Positions 47,440-55,514 of a DNA stretch of 64,000 bases are shown in pieces. The notes beneath the pieces were generated by a model. That model ran no database searches, was not told the origin of the DNA, and saw only the letters and a program-made list of their open reading frames with translations. Origin of the DNA: Bradyrhizobium betae. GTDB taxonomy: Bacteria > Pseudomonadota > Alphaproteobacteria > Rhizobiales > Xanthobacteraceae. The position numbers were made by a program, and so were the translations under genes. How positions within the stretch are numbered: position 1 is the first letter of the stretch; the number at the start of each line of letters is the position of its first letter. The stretch covers positions 4,408,501-4,472,500 of the forward strand of contig NZ_CP044543.1 of NCBI RefSeq assembly GCF_008932115.1. The letters are read 5' to 3'.

Positions 47440-47685
47440 TCACATCCCGTGGCTCGCGAACACCTTGCTGCACGACTTCGACAGCTTGGCGCGGTTGCCC
47501 ATCAGGCACGACTGCACCGCGCCGTCATTGCCGAGGTCCTTGCGGCACAGCCGCGAGGCATCGCGCGAGCAGGCCTGCTGCTCCTGCGGCGAACCCATAT
47601 GGCCCTGTGCGAACGTCGGTGCGATCGACAGGCTGCTCAGGGCCGTCAGCGTGATGGTCGCCAGGAAGAACAATTTGCGGGACAT
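47440..47685 (-). CDS. small exported Cys-rich-repeat protein 2
   Basis: This 81-residue paralogue of the neighbour has a signal peptide (MSRKLFFLATITLTALSSLS, cleavage near FAQGHMG). The module is CSRDASRLCRKDLGNDGAVQSCLMGNRAKLSKSC. The four cysteines and the Asp-Ala/Ser-x-Arg-Leu-Cys core match protein 1. The start at 47685 is chosen because it begins the signal peptide. The 285-base gap between the two genes holds only a short GTTGCG...CGCAAC palindrome near 47377-47397. Confidence 0.75.
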   Translation of the reverse strand: MSRKLFFLATITLTALSSLSIAPTFAQGHMGSPQEQQACSRDASRLCRKDLGNDGAVQSCLMGNRAKLSKSCSKVFASHGM

Positions 47686-47842
47686 CGGCGGCTCCGGTCT
47701 GAGTTGAGGTCTGAATTTCGGGGTCCGGTCGGCAACTCGTCGCCTTGCCACTTGTTCCCAGTGGGGTGCCCCGGGGGAACCGACCCGCTATCCAAGCTTC
47801 CCGCCGCGCTGCTATAAATGTGGCGAAGTGTGAGGGTGTTGG

Positions 47843-48268
47843 ATGAAACGCTATCTGGTGTTTGCGCTGGTCGGCCCGTTCGTCGGCGGGTTCCTGCTGC
47901 TGCTGACGACGACCTACCAGTCCGGATATTGGGCCCAGACCAGTCTCGGCGAGGTCGGCAAGCTGTTCGCGGTGTTCTTCAAGACCCTGCAATACAGCTA
48001 TCTGTTCGGCTTCCTGCCGTCGCTGATGATCGGCGCGGTGGACGACATCCTGATCCACGTCAGGCGGATCGGCCCGGTGCTGCGGATGCTCCTGGTCGGC
48101 CTGTTCGCCTTCGTGCTGGCCTCGCTCACCTACAGCTCGCGCGGGCCGGATTCCGGCGCGGTTCAGTTCATCCTGTACGGCCTGGTCGGGTTCGTGCCGT
48201 CGGTGATTTCGTCCTGGCTCGTGCATAGATATGTCGAGGAGCCGCAAGCCGCGGCGGCGCCGACCTGA
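47843..48268 (+). CDS. DUF5413-like membrane protein
   Basis: This 141-residue protein has four hydrophobic segments, beginning MKRYLVFALVGPFVGGFLLLL. Others lie at about 45-66, 76-98 (LRMLLVGLFAFVLASLTYS) and 108-128. It resembles the DUF5413 group of small inner-membrane proteins known mainly from Bradyrhizobium and relatives. No function is assigned. It is followed by a DUF4112 gene with a 66-base gap in the same direction. Confidence 0.7.
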   Translation: MKRYLVFALVGPFVGGFLLLLTTTYQSGYWAQTSLGEVGKLFAVFFKTLQYSYLFGFLPSLMIGAVDDILIHVRRIGPVLRMLLVGLFAFVLASLTYSSRGPDSGAVQFILYGLVGFVPSVISSWLVHRYVEEPQAAAAPT

Positions 48269-48334
48269 GCACGCGACGTTCGGGCGCGGGCAGCAACTTC
48301 CGCCGCGCTGGCGCGTTCTCTGGAGACCATGATC

Positions 48335-48898
48335 ATGTCCGACGACGACATCCTCGCTCCGCGCAAATCCCGTTCCGGGGAGCGTTCGGGCGCGACCTTT
48401 TCAGGGACCCAGGCGCGCGGGCCGATCATCGACCAGGACGGCCATGAAGTTCGTCCCGAAGCGATCCGCCCCGAAACGCTGGAGCAGGGGTTTCGCGAAT
48501 TTCGCTTCGAGTTCGGGCAAGGGTCCGGAAATGCCAATCCGTTCGGCAATCTGACGCGGGAGCAGCGGATCGCTCGGATCGAGGCGATCGCAAAGCTGCT
48601 CGACGTCGCCTTCGTCGTACCCGGCACCAATATCCGCTACGGCATCGACGGGCTGATCGGATTGATCCCCGTGGTCGGCGACATCATCACCACCGCGATC
48701 TCGCTGTGGCTGGTGCGCGAGGCCCGCGCACTCGGCGCGCCCTGGTACATCACCGCGCGCATGCTCGGCAATGTCGCGGTCGACGGCGTGGTCGGCATCG
48801 TGCCGTTCGCCGGCGACGCCTTCGACGTCATGTTCCGCGCCAACATGCGCAACGTCCGCCTGCTGCGCCGCTGGCTCGACAAGCAGCCGCGGGTGTAA
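48335..48898 (+). CDS. DUF4112 family membrane protein
   Basis: This 187-residue protein has an acidic, hydrophilic N-terminal 85 residues. A DUF4112 core follows (RIARIEAIAKLLDVAFVVPGTNIRYGIDGLIGLIPVVGDIITTAISLWLVREA), then VVGIVPFAGDAFDVMFRANMRNVRLL. Two membrane-embedded hydrophobic pairs with the GLIPVVGD and GIVPFAGD repeats are the family signature. The ATG at 48335 was preferred; an ATG at 48329 is also in frame. Function unknown. Confidence 0.8.
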   Translation: MSDDDILAPRKSRSGERSGATFSGTQARGPIIDQDGHEVRPEAIRPETLEQGFREFRFEFGQGSGNANPFGNLTREQRIARIEAIAKLLDVAFVVPGTNIRYGIDGLIGLIPVVGDIITTAISLWLVREARALGAPWYITARMLGNVAVDGVVGIVPFAGDAFDVMFRANMRNVRLLRRWLDKQPRV

Positions 48899-48915
48899 GC
48901 GCGAATGCTTCTTTC

Positions 48916-49053
48916 TTCGCCTCTCCCCGCAAGCGGGGCGAGGCCGGAATTCGCGCGAAGCGCGGATTCCGGGTGAGGGGGAGTCTCCGCGAGTCCAAAC
49001 TCTCACCGCCTCCGCGGAGACTCCCCCTCACCCCGCAAGCGGGGCGAGGGAGA
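48916..49053. repeat. palindromic intergenic repeat, type A copy 3
   Basis: The block starts TTCGCCTCTCCCCGCAAGCG and ends CCCCGCAAGCGGGGCGAGGG. In the middle is GAGTCTCCGCGAGTCC, followed later by GCGGAGACTC, a long inverted pair. It is closely related to the copy at 21260 (both have CTCTCCGCGAGTCC) and occupies the gap between convergent genes. Confidence 0.78.
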
Positions 49054-49132
49054 AGCCCCCCAACAACGCGAAAAGCGCGACGGCCGTTCGGCCATCGCGC
49101 TTTCAGCGTACATCGGGGCTTAGCGAAAAAGC

Positions 49133-49429
49133 TTACGCCGCGTCGGCGTCGGTCTCCGCGGCCACCGGCTCGGGCTTGCGGTGGCGCTCCAGCGGGAACG
49201 CTTCGCTCTCATACAGCGAACGGATGCCGTTCTGGTCGAAGCGCGCTTCCTCGACCTGCAGATAGGCGCCGTTCAGCGAATCCGTCGGCAACTGCTCCAT
49301 CGCGAACTGCACGGCTTCGGCCGCGGTGCCGAACCGACGATAGGTGAAGCCTGCACGCTTCTTCTTGCGGATCGCAGCGGGGAAGAGTTCGGCGGAAGTG
49401 TTGAAGTTGAACGGACGCAATGGACGCAT
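49133..49429 (-). CDS. hypothetical 98-residue protein
   Basis: The product begins [20 protein letters not shown] and contains [54 protein letters not shown]. No signal peptide or membrane segment is seen, and it is probably a small cytoplasmic protein. The ATG at 49429 has GAGG 9 bases upstream. Coding character is supported by the coherent hydrophilic pattern and G/C-rich third positions. No known family is recognised. Confidence 0.65.
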   Translation of the reverse strand: MRPLRPFNFNTSAELFPAAIRKKKRAGFTYRRFGTAAEAVQFAMEQLPTDSLNGAYLQVEEARFDQNGIRSLYESEAFPLERHRKPEPVAAETDADAA

Positions 49430-49630
49430 GGTCAAAGACCTCGTGATCTCTCTGGGGCTTTAAGCGCGTGGGGTTTGGGGCGGCAGGATGGGCTCGCCGC
49501 ACATGTCATTTTCGCCCTCTAATATAGGCCGTTTTGACAGAAATGCGACCCCTGCGATGGGAGATGATGAATCCACGCATGGCAGGTCCGCAGGCGCTGT
49601 AAATCCAATTAATTCAATGGGTTGGATGGT

Positions 49631-49795
49631 TTACAGCTTTCCGAGGAGCAGCAGCACGACCAGCACCACCAGCACGACGCCGCCGATCCCCATGCCGGAA
49701 TGGCCCATGCCGTAGCCATAGCCGCCGATCCGGCCGGACAGGCCGCCGACGAGATAGATGATCACCAGGATGATCAGGATGGTCCCAAGCGTCAT
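49631..49795 (-). CDS. DUF3309-like small membrane protein
   Basis: This 54-residue protein consists of a membrane segment (LGTILIILVIIYLVGGLSG), a Gly/Tyr-rich loop (RIGGYGYGMGHSGMGIGG) and a second membrane segment (VVLVVLVVLLLLGKL). That arrangement is typical of the DUF3309 family of tiny membrane proteins in alphaproteobacteria. The size is normal for the family. No function is known. Confidence 0.75.
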   Translation of the reverse strand: MTLGTILIILVIIYLVGGLSGRIGGYGYGMGHSGMGIGGVVLVVLVVLLLLGKL

Positions 49796-49902
49796 GGCAT
49801 CCTCCCTGGCGGTCGCCGGACTGCGCTCATCGGCCGCACCGCCAAGGTAGAAAAGCACATCGGGCCGCCGGGTTCCATGTCGGAACCCGGCGGCCCGCAA
49901 TA

Positions 49903-50322
<420 letters not shown>

Positions 50323-50346
50323 GGGTCTCCCGTTGGCTTGGTGATG

Positions 50347-51051
50347 TCAGTTGGTGGCCTTGCTGGCACTGACCAGCGTCGGTTTCTCGATGTAGTTATC
50401 CGCGAACAGCTTTTTGAGGTTCTCGACCTTCGGGATGTCGTTATAGGCGATGTAGGGCTGGTTCGGGTGCAGGGTCAGATAGTCCTGGTGGTAGGCCTCC
50501 GCCGGATAGAACGCCTCCAGCGCGCCGACCTTGGTCACGATCGGCTTGCCGAACACCTTGGCGCCGTTGAGCTGGGCGATATAGGCCTCGGCCACCTTCT
50601 TCTGCTCGTCCGAGGTGGTGAAGATCGCCGAGCGATATTGCGTGCCTGAGTCCGGGCCCTGGCGGTTGAGCTGGGTCGGGTCGTGCGCCACCGAGAAGTA
50701 GATCTGGAGGATCTTTCCATAGGAGATCTTCTTCGGGTCGTACTTGATCTCGACCGCCTCGGCATGGCCGGTCCGTCCGCTCGAGACGGTCTGGTAGTCG
50801 GCGGTCGCCTTGGTGCCGCCGGCATAGCCGGAGACGGCGTTGACGACGCCCGCGGTGTGCTGGAACACGCCCTGCACGCCCCAGAAGCAGCCGCCGGCGA
50901 TCACGGCGGTCTGGATCCCGGTTGCGGGGGCTGCATCCATGGCGGGCGCGGGGATCACGACCGCGTCCTCCGCGGCCCGGGACGGCATGGCGAAGGCCAG
51001 CGTCACGGCAGCGGTGGCGGCGAGCAGGGTCAAGAGGGCAGGTCGGCGCAT
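50347..51051 (-). CDS. msrA: exported peptide-methionine (S)-S-oxide reductase MsrA
   Basis: MsrA reduces the S form of methionine sulfoxide. The 234-residue protein has a signal peptide (RRPALLTLLAATAAVTLAFA, cleavage near SRAAEDA) and the catalytic motif AGGCFWGVQGVF with Cys55. SGYAGGTKATADYQTVSSGRTGHAEAVEI and AYHQDYL also match the family. Export suggests protection of envelope proteins, while the partner MsrB looks cytoplasmic. The ATG at 51051 starts the signal peptide; the longer frame to 51132 is not convincing. Confidence 0.92.
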   Translation of the reverse strand: MRRPALLTLLAATAAVTLAFAMPSRAAEDAVVIPAPAMDAAPATGIQTAVIAGGCFWGVQGVFQHTAGVVNAVSGYAGGTKATADYQTVSSGRTGHAEAVEIKYDPKKISYGKILQIYFSVAHDPTQLNRQGPDSGTQYRSAIFTTSDEQKKVAEAYIAQLNGAKVFGKPIVTKVGALEAFYPAEAYHQDYLTLHPNQPYIAYNDIPKVENLKKLFADNYIEKPTLVSASKATN

Positions 51052-51306
51052 GGCGGATCCTCGTTCGATGGTTGACAGTGTAGGGCGGCCGGGGCCGGGC
51101 GAACAGCCTGCCCGGCCGCGTTTTCGCGTCATCCGAGATACGGGCGCGGGCCGCGATCGTTACGCCGGGACGGACACGAGTCCGTGAAAATGAGCCGCGG
51201 ACGAGGCGGCTTGGCGAGATGAGGAACTCCGCGCTAGATGAACGCCCTTGATGAACCCATGCGATCGACGATCGACCTATGTGGTGACTGGAGCTGACCT
51301 GACAAC

Positions 51307-52995
51307 ATGCTGCGCGTCATTCCCCTGAGCCTGGTCGTTCTGATGTCAGCCGCCGCGCTCGCCGCGGCCGAGGCGCAGCCCGCCGACGATCTCGCCACCT
51401 GCCGCGACCGCCAGGCCGACCTTCAGGTGCGCGCGCCGGCCTGCGAGAACCTGCTCAATGCCGACCGTGTCACCGGCAAGGACAAGTCCATCGCGCTCTC
51501 GGTGCGCGGCAACATGCTGATCAACAAGCGCGACCTTGTCCACGCGATCGAAACCCTGTCCATGGCCGTCGACCTCGATCCCGACAATGTCGTGGCGCTC
51601 AACCTGCGGGGCCTTGCCTATGAGCGCTCGGGCAAGGACGACCTCGCGATGGCCGACTACAACCTCGCACTCCAGAAGCGCCCGACCTACGGCGTTCCCT
51701 ACAACAATCGCGGCGTGATCCAGGTGCGCCAGGGGGCGCTGCAAAGCGCGCTCGAGGATTTCAGCCTGTCGATCAAATTGACGCCGAAATTCATCCTCGG
51801 CTGGACCAACCGGGCCCGCCTGCGCACGCTGCTGAAGGACTATGACGGCGCGCTCGCCGATTTCGCCGAGGCCGAGAAGATCGATCCGGCCGCGCCGCAG
51901 ATCGCCGCCAACCGCTGCATCACCTACGGCCTGATGGGCAAGTTCGATCAGGCTCTTGCCGACTGCAACGGCCTGATCGAGAAACAGCCGAGGAATGTCT
52001 ACGCGATCAACAATCGCGCCGACGTCTACGTCATGAAGGGCGACTTCGACGCCGCGCTGAAGGGCTACAACGCGGCCATCCAGATCAACCCGAACAACAT
52101 TCGTGCCCATTCCGCCCGCGGCCAGATCTACGAGCGCAAGAAAGATCTCGCCCAGGCGCGCGCCGATTATCGCGCGGCGGCCTATTCGCTGACGAAATTC
52201 GACGAGCCCGACGTCGCGCGCGCCCGCGCCATCGCGCAGGAGCGGCTCGCCGCGCTGACGCCGCAAACGCCGGGCGGCGCGCCCACCGGGCGCCGCGTCG
52301 CGCTGGTGATCGGCAACGGTGCCTACAAGAACGTCCACGCCTTGCCCAATCCGCCGCGCGACTCGAAATTGATCGCAGGCGCGCTGCGCGACGTCGGTTT
52401 CCAGACGGTGATCTCGGCGAGCGACCTGACCCGCGACAAGTTCTTCGAGGCGCTGCAGACGTTCGCCGCCGAAGCGGAAAAGGCCGACTGGGCCGTGGTC
52501 TATTACGCCGGCCACGGCTTCGAGATCGGCGGGGTGAATTACCTCGTCCCGGTGGATGCCAAGCTGGCCGCCGACAGGGACGCCGAGACCCAGGCGGTGG
52601 CGCTTGAGCAGGTCATCGCCGCGGTAGGTGCCGCGCGAAAAGTGCGCCTGGTGATTCTGGATGCCTGCCGCGACAACCCGTTCGCGCCGACCATGCAGCG
52701 CACCCTGTCGCTGAAGCTGGTCGACAAGGGCTTTTCCAACATCGAGCCCGGTGCCGGCTTCATGGTGGTCTATGCCGCAAAGCACGGCGAGACCGCGATA
52801 GACGGCAACAACGGCGCCGACAGCCCGTTCTCCACCGCGCTCGCCCGCGAGATCAAGGAGCCGAAGGTCGAGATCAGGAAACTGTTCGACATCATCCGCG
52901 ACGACGTCTGGTCGGCGACGAAGCACGAGCAACAGCCGTTTACGTACGGCTCGCCGCCGGGACGCGAGGATTTTTATTTCGTCGCGGGGAAGTGA
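51307..52995 (+). CDS. exported TPR-caspase (peptidase C14-like) protein
   Basis: This 562-residue protein has a signal peptide (residues 1-24), about six TPR units (about 63-300), and a C-terminal caspase-like domain (about 328-560) starting RRVALVIGNGAYKNVHALPNPPRD. The catalytic dyad is complete: His403 in YYAGHGFEIGG and Cys454 in LDACRDNPF. Bacterial caspase homologues of this type are found in Bradyrhizobium and relatives in several copies. Their targets are mostly unknown. The exported location makes it unlike cytoplasmic anti-phage caspases. It stands alone, with a 255-base unassigned gap upstream. Confidence 0.88.
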   Translation: MLRVIPLSLVVLMSAAALAAAEAQPADDLATCRDRQADLQVRAPACENLLNADRVTGKDKSIALSVRGNMLINKRDLVHAIETLSMAVDLDPDNVVALNLRGLAYERSGKDDLAMADYNLALQKRPTYGVPYNNRGVIQVRQGALQSALEDFSLSIKLTPKFILGWTNRARLRTLLKDYDGALADFAEAEKIDPAAPQIAANRCITYGLMGKFDQALADCNGLIEKQPRNVYAINNRADVYVMKGDFDAALKGYNAAIQINPNNIRAHSARGQIYERKKDLAQARADYRAAAYSLTKFDEPDVARARAIAQERLAALTPQTPGGAPTGRRVALVIGNGAYKNVHALPNPPRDSKLIAGALRDVGFQTVISASDLTRDKFFEALQTFAAEAEKADWAVVYYAGHGFEIGGVNYLVPVDAKLAADRDAETQAVALEQVIAAVGAARKVRLVILDACRDNPFAPTMQRTLSLKLVDKGFSNIEPGAGFMVVYAAKHGETAIDGNNGADSPFSTALAREIKEPKVEIRKLFDIIRDDVWSATKHEQQPFTYGSPPGREDFYFVAGK

Positions 52996-53027
52996 GGGCT
53001 GTGTGGGGCGCAATGGCGTCCCCTCAT

Positions 53028-53172
53028 CATCGGTGTCGTCCCCGCGAAGGCGGGGACCCATAACTACAGGGAAAAGTGCAAGGCAAAACTCCCACTCCGA
53101 GTCTTCGCCAAATTTCCGCCTGTGGGTATGGATCCCGGATCTGCGCTTCGCTTGTCCGGGACGACAGCGGAG
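53028..53172. repeat. palindromic intergenic repeat (GTCGTCCCCGCG type)
   Basis: The left end GTCGTCCCCGCGAAGGCGGG is followed by GACCC. The right end carries GGATCCCGGATCTGCGCTTCG and CTTGTCCGGGACGAC. The two ends are partly inverted copies (GTCGTCCC versus GGGACGAC), and CCCCGCGAAGGCGGGG forms its own hairpin. It lies between the convergent caspase and helicase genes. Confidence 0.7.
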
Positions 53173-53204
53173 GTTGAAGCCGCAGCCTCGCCAAGCCGTC
53201 GACG

Positions 53205-54320
53205 CTACACCACGATGCTCAGCCGCTTCGCCGCCCGCGTGATGCCTGTGTACAGCCACCTTGCGCGGCTCTCCCCGAACGCAAAGCTCTCGTCGAACAG
53301 CACGACGTCGTCCCATTGCGAGCCCTGCGACTTGTGCACGGTCAGCACGTAGCCATAGTCGAACTCGTCATAGGGCTTGCGCTGCTCCCAGGCGATCGCC
53401 TCGACGCCGCCCTCGAAGCAGTCGGCGCGCACCGAGACCTTCGTCACCTTGTGGCCGAAATCCTCGTCGGGCGACAGCCGCATGCTGAGGATGCGCGATT
53501 TCGAACGCGAGGTGTTGCGCGATTTCACGCGCCACAGGCCGCCGTTGAACAGGCCCTTCTTGCGGTTGTTGCGCAGGCACACCAGCTTGTCGCCGGCGAC
53601 CGGAAAGACGTCCTCGATGTTCTGGCGCTGGCGCACCCGCATGTTGTAGGCGCGCCGCGTGTTGTTGCGGCCGACCAGGACCTGGTCGGCGGCCATGACG
53701 CGATCAGGATCGAGCTCCTTGCGCGACACCACCTCGCTCTCGCCGTAACGGCCGATGTCGAGCTCGCGGCCTTCGCGGACGTCCATCGACATCCGCACGA
53801 TCGGGTCGTCCTGCGCCTGGCGGTGCACCTCGGTCAGCATCGCGTCGGGCTCGGTGTTGGTGAAGAAGCCGCCACCCTGGATCGGCGGCAGCTGCGCGGG
53901 ATCTCCGAGCACCAGCAGCGGGCAGTCGAACGACATCAGGTCGCGGCCCAATTCAGCGTCGACCATCGAGCATTCGTCGATCACGATCAGTTTTGCTTTT
54001 GACGCCGGCGCATCGTCCCAGAGTTCAAAACTCGGCTGCTCCTCGCCGGATTCACGGGCGCGGTAGATCAGCGAGTGGATGGTGGAGGCCTCGTCGCAGC
54101 CCTTGTTGCGCATCACCAGGGCCGCCTTGCCGGTGAAGGCGGCAAACTTCACCTCGCCGTCGACGCCGTCGGCGATGTGTCGCGCCAACGTGGTCTTGCC
54201 GGTGCCGGCAAAGCCGAACAGCCGGAACACCGGCGGGGTGCCGCCCCGACCGGGTTTTGCCTTGAGCCAGTCGCCGACGGCTTTGAGCGCGGCATCCTGA
54301 TGCGGAGTGAATGTGGCCAT
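53205..54320 (-). CDS. short RecD-like superfamily 1 DNA helicase
   Basis: This 371-residue ATP-dependent helicase of the RecD/Dda-like branch has Walker A LFGFAGTGKTTLARHIA (about 35-51), Walker B IVIDECSMVD (about 137-146), motif III GDPAQLPPI, and the C-terminal UvrD_C_2 motif DYGYVLTVHKSQGSQWDDVVLF followed by LYTGITRA. It is much shorter than RecD2 and lacks N-terminal extra domains, so it resembles Dda. It probably unwinds DNA 5'-3' in repair or recombination. The ATG at 54320 was chosen because the frame to 54359 adds poor sequence. It is the next gene after napC in the same direction but is unrelated in function. Confidence 0.85.
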   Translation of the reverse strand: MATFTPHQDAALKAVGDWLKAKPGRGGTPPVFRLFGFAGTGKTTLARHIADGVDGEVKFAAFTGKAALVMRNKGCDEASTIHSLIYRARESGEEQPSFELWDDAPASKAKLIVIDECSMVDAELGRDLMSFDCPLLVLGDPAQLPPIQGGGFFTNTEPDAMLTEVHRQAQDDPIVRMSMDVREGRELDIGRYGESEVVSRKELDPDRVMAADQVLVGRNNTRRAYNMRVRQRQNIEDVFPVAGDKLVCLRNNRKKGLFNGGLWRVKSRNTSRSKSRILSMRLSPDEDFGHKVTKVSVRADCFEGGVEAIAWEQRKPYDEFDYGYVLTVHKSQGSQWDDVVLFDESFAFGESRARWLYTGITRAAKRLSIVV

Positions 54321-54408
54321 GTCTGCTTTGAGGGAGGGCGAAACGAGGCGATTCGCCACCCCTCAAACTAACCATTCGCCCCGCCGGTTCAAGCCGCGCG
54401 GATCGTCC

Positions 54409-55047
54409 CTATTGCCAGCCGGGAACGCCGCGCATGTCGGGCAGGTGGTGGGCGATGCCCTTGTGGCAGTCGATACAGGTCTTTTCCTTGGTGAACAGGA
54501 AGCGCTGGTGCGCCACCGAGGCCCGCGGCGACTGCTTGGTGATGTCCATGGAATCGGCGCTGTGGCAGTTGCGGCATTCCAGCGAATCATTGGCCTTGAA
54601 CCGCGCCCATTCATGCGCGGCGAGCTCGAGGCGCTTGTCCTGGAATTTCTCGCGGGTGTCGATCGTGCCGAACAGCTTGCCCCAGACCTCCTTGGAGGCC
54701 TGCATCTTGCGCGCGATCTTGTCGGTCCAGTTGTGCGGCACGTGGCAGTCCGGGCAGGTCGCGCGCACGCCGGAGCGGTTGGTGAAGTGGATGGTCGACT
54801 TCAGCTCGGCAAAGACGTTGTCCTTCATCTCGTGGCAGCCGGTGCAGAACTTCTCGGTGTTGGTCAGCTCCAGCGCGGTGTTGAAGCCGCCCCAGAAGAT
54901 CACGCCGGCGGCAAAGCCCGCCAGCACCAGCACGCCGAGCCCGAACACCGAGCTCGGCCGGATCAGCACCTGCCACAGCTCGCGTGCGAAATCCCAGCAG
55001 CGCAGGATGAAGCCGCGCTTGATGTTGGGTTCGTCGGCGGTCGTCAT
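54409..55047 (-). CDS. napC: periplasmic nitrate reductase tetraheme cytochrome NapC
   Basis: NapC is a membrane-anchored quinol dehydrogenase that passes electrons from the quinol pool to NapAB. The 212-residue protein has an N-terminal membrane anchor (about 34-53) and four CxxCH heme sites (at about Cys68, Cys98, Cys158 and Cys191), as in the NapC/NirT family. The pattern [13 protein letters not shown] is characteristic. Its start overlaps the napB stop by 4 bases. It is the last gene of napEDABC. Confidence 0.95.
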   Translation of the reverse strand: MTTADEPNIKRGFILRCWDFARELWQVLIRPSSVFGLGVLVLAGFAAGVIFWGGFNTALELTNTEKFCTGCHEMKDNVFAELKSTIHFTNRSGVRATCPDCHVPHNWTDKIARKMQASKEVWGKLFGTIDTREKFQDKRLELAAHEWARFKANDSLECRNCHSADSMDITKQSPRASVAHQRFLFTKEKTCIDCHKGIAHHLPDMRGVPGWQ

Positions 55048-55514
55048 CGGCGGCCACCGGGGCTCGAGCGCGACAGCAGCGTGTCGATGTCGGTGAAGTC
55101 GTTGCTGACGGGCGGGTTGGCGGTGTTCTGCGGCACGTGGCATTCCGTGCAGAAGAAGCGGCGCGGCGAGATCGAGGCCAGGAACTGGCCGTCGCGGTCC
55201 ATGAAATGCGTGATCGACACCATCGGCGCCTGCGATTCAGCGGTGCGGGCGCGCGCGTGGCACGACAGGCATTTGTTGCCGTTGAGGTCGATCTGGTACC
55301 CGTCGATCGTGTGCGGGATCACCGGCGGCTGCTCCGGATAGTTGCGCACCTCCCGCTCGGAGGTGTTGCGGTTCGGCAGCATCGGCGGCGCCGGACCCTC
55401 GTCATTGAGCGGGGTCGGTCCGCGCAGGCCCGATGTCACCGTCTGCGCGGTCAGCGAACTCGCGCCCGCGGCGATCGCGACCGCGAGCAGAGCGATTCCA
55501 AATCGTTTCATCAT
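55044..55514 (-). CDS. napB: periplasmic nitrate reductase diheme cytochrome NapB
   Basis: NapB is the diheme electron-transfer subunit that docks on NapA in the periplasm. The 156-residue protein has a signal peptide (residues 1-23) and two heme sites: CLSCH (about 82-86) and CTECH (about 122-126). The intervening sequence [18 protein letters not shown] is typical. The start at 55514 overlaps the napA stop by 4 bases, and the stop overlaps napC by 4 bases, so all three are coupled. Confidence 0.95.
   Translation of the reverse strand: MMKRFGIALLAVAIAAGASSLTAQTVTSGLRGPTPLNDEGPAPPMLPNRNTSEREVRNYPEQPPVIPHTIDGYQIDLNGNKCLSCHARARTAESQAPMVSITHFMDRDGQFLASISPRRFFCTECHVPQNTANPPVSNDFTDIDTLLSRSSPGGRR

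Noticed and set aside
51307..52995. caspase protein considered as part of an anti-phage system
   Set aside because: It carries a signal peptide and has no reverse transcriptase, sensor NTPase, gasdermin or other defence partner nearby.
54320..54359. longer start for the RecD-like helicase
   Set aside because: The added residues are unlike coding sequence, and the ATG at 54320 begins the conserved helicase N-terminus.
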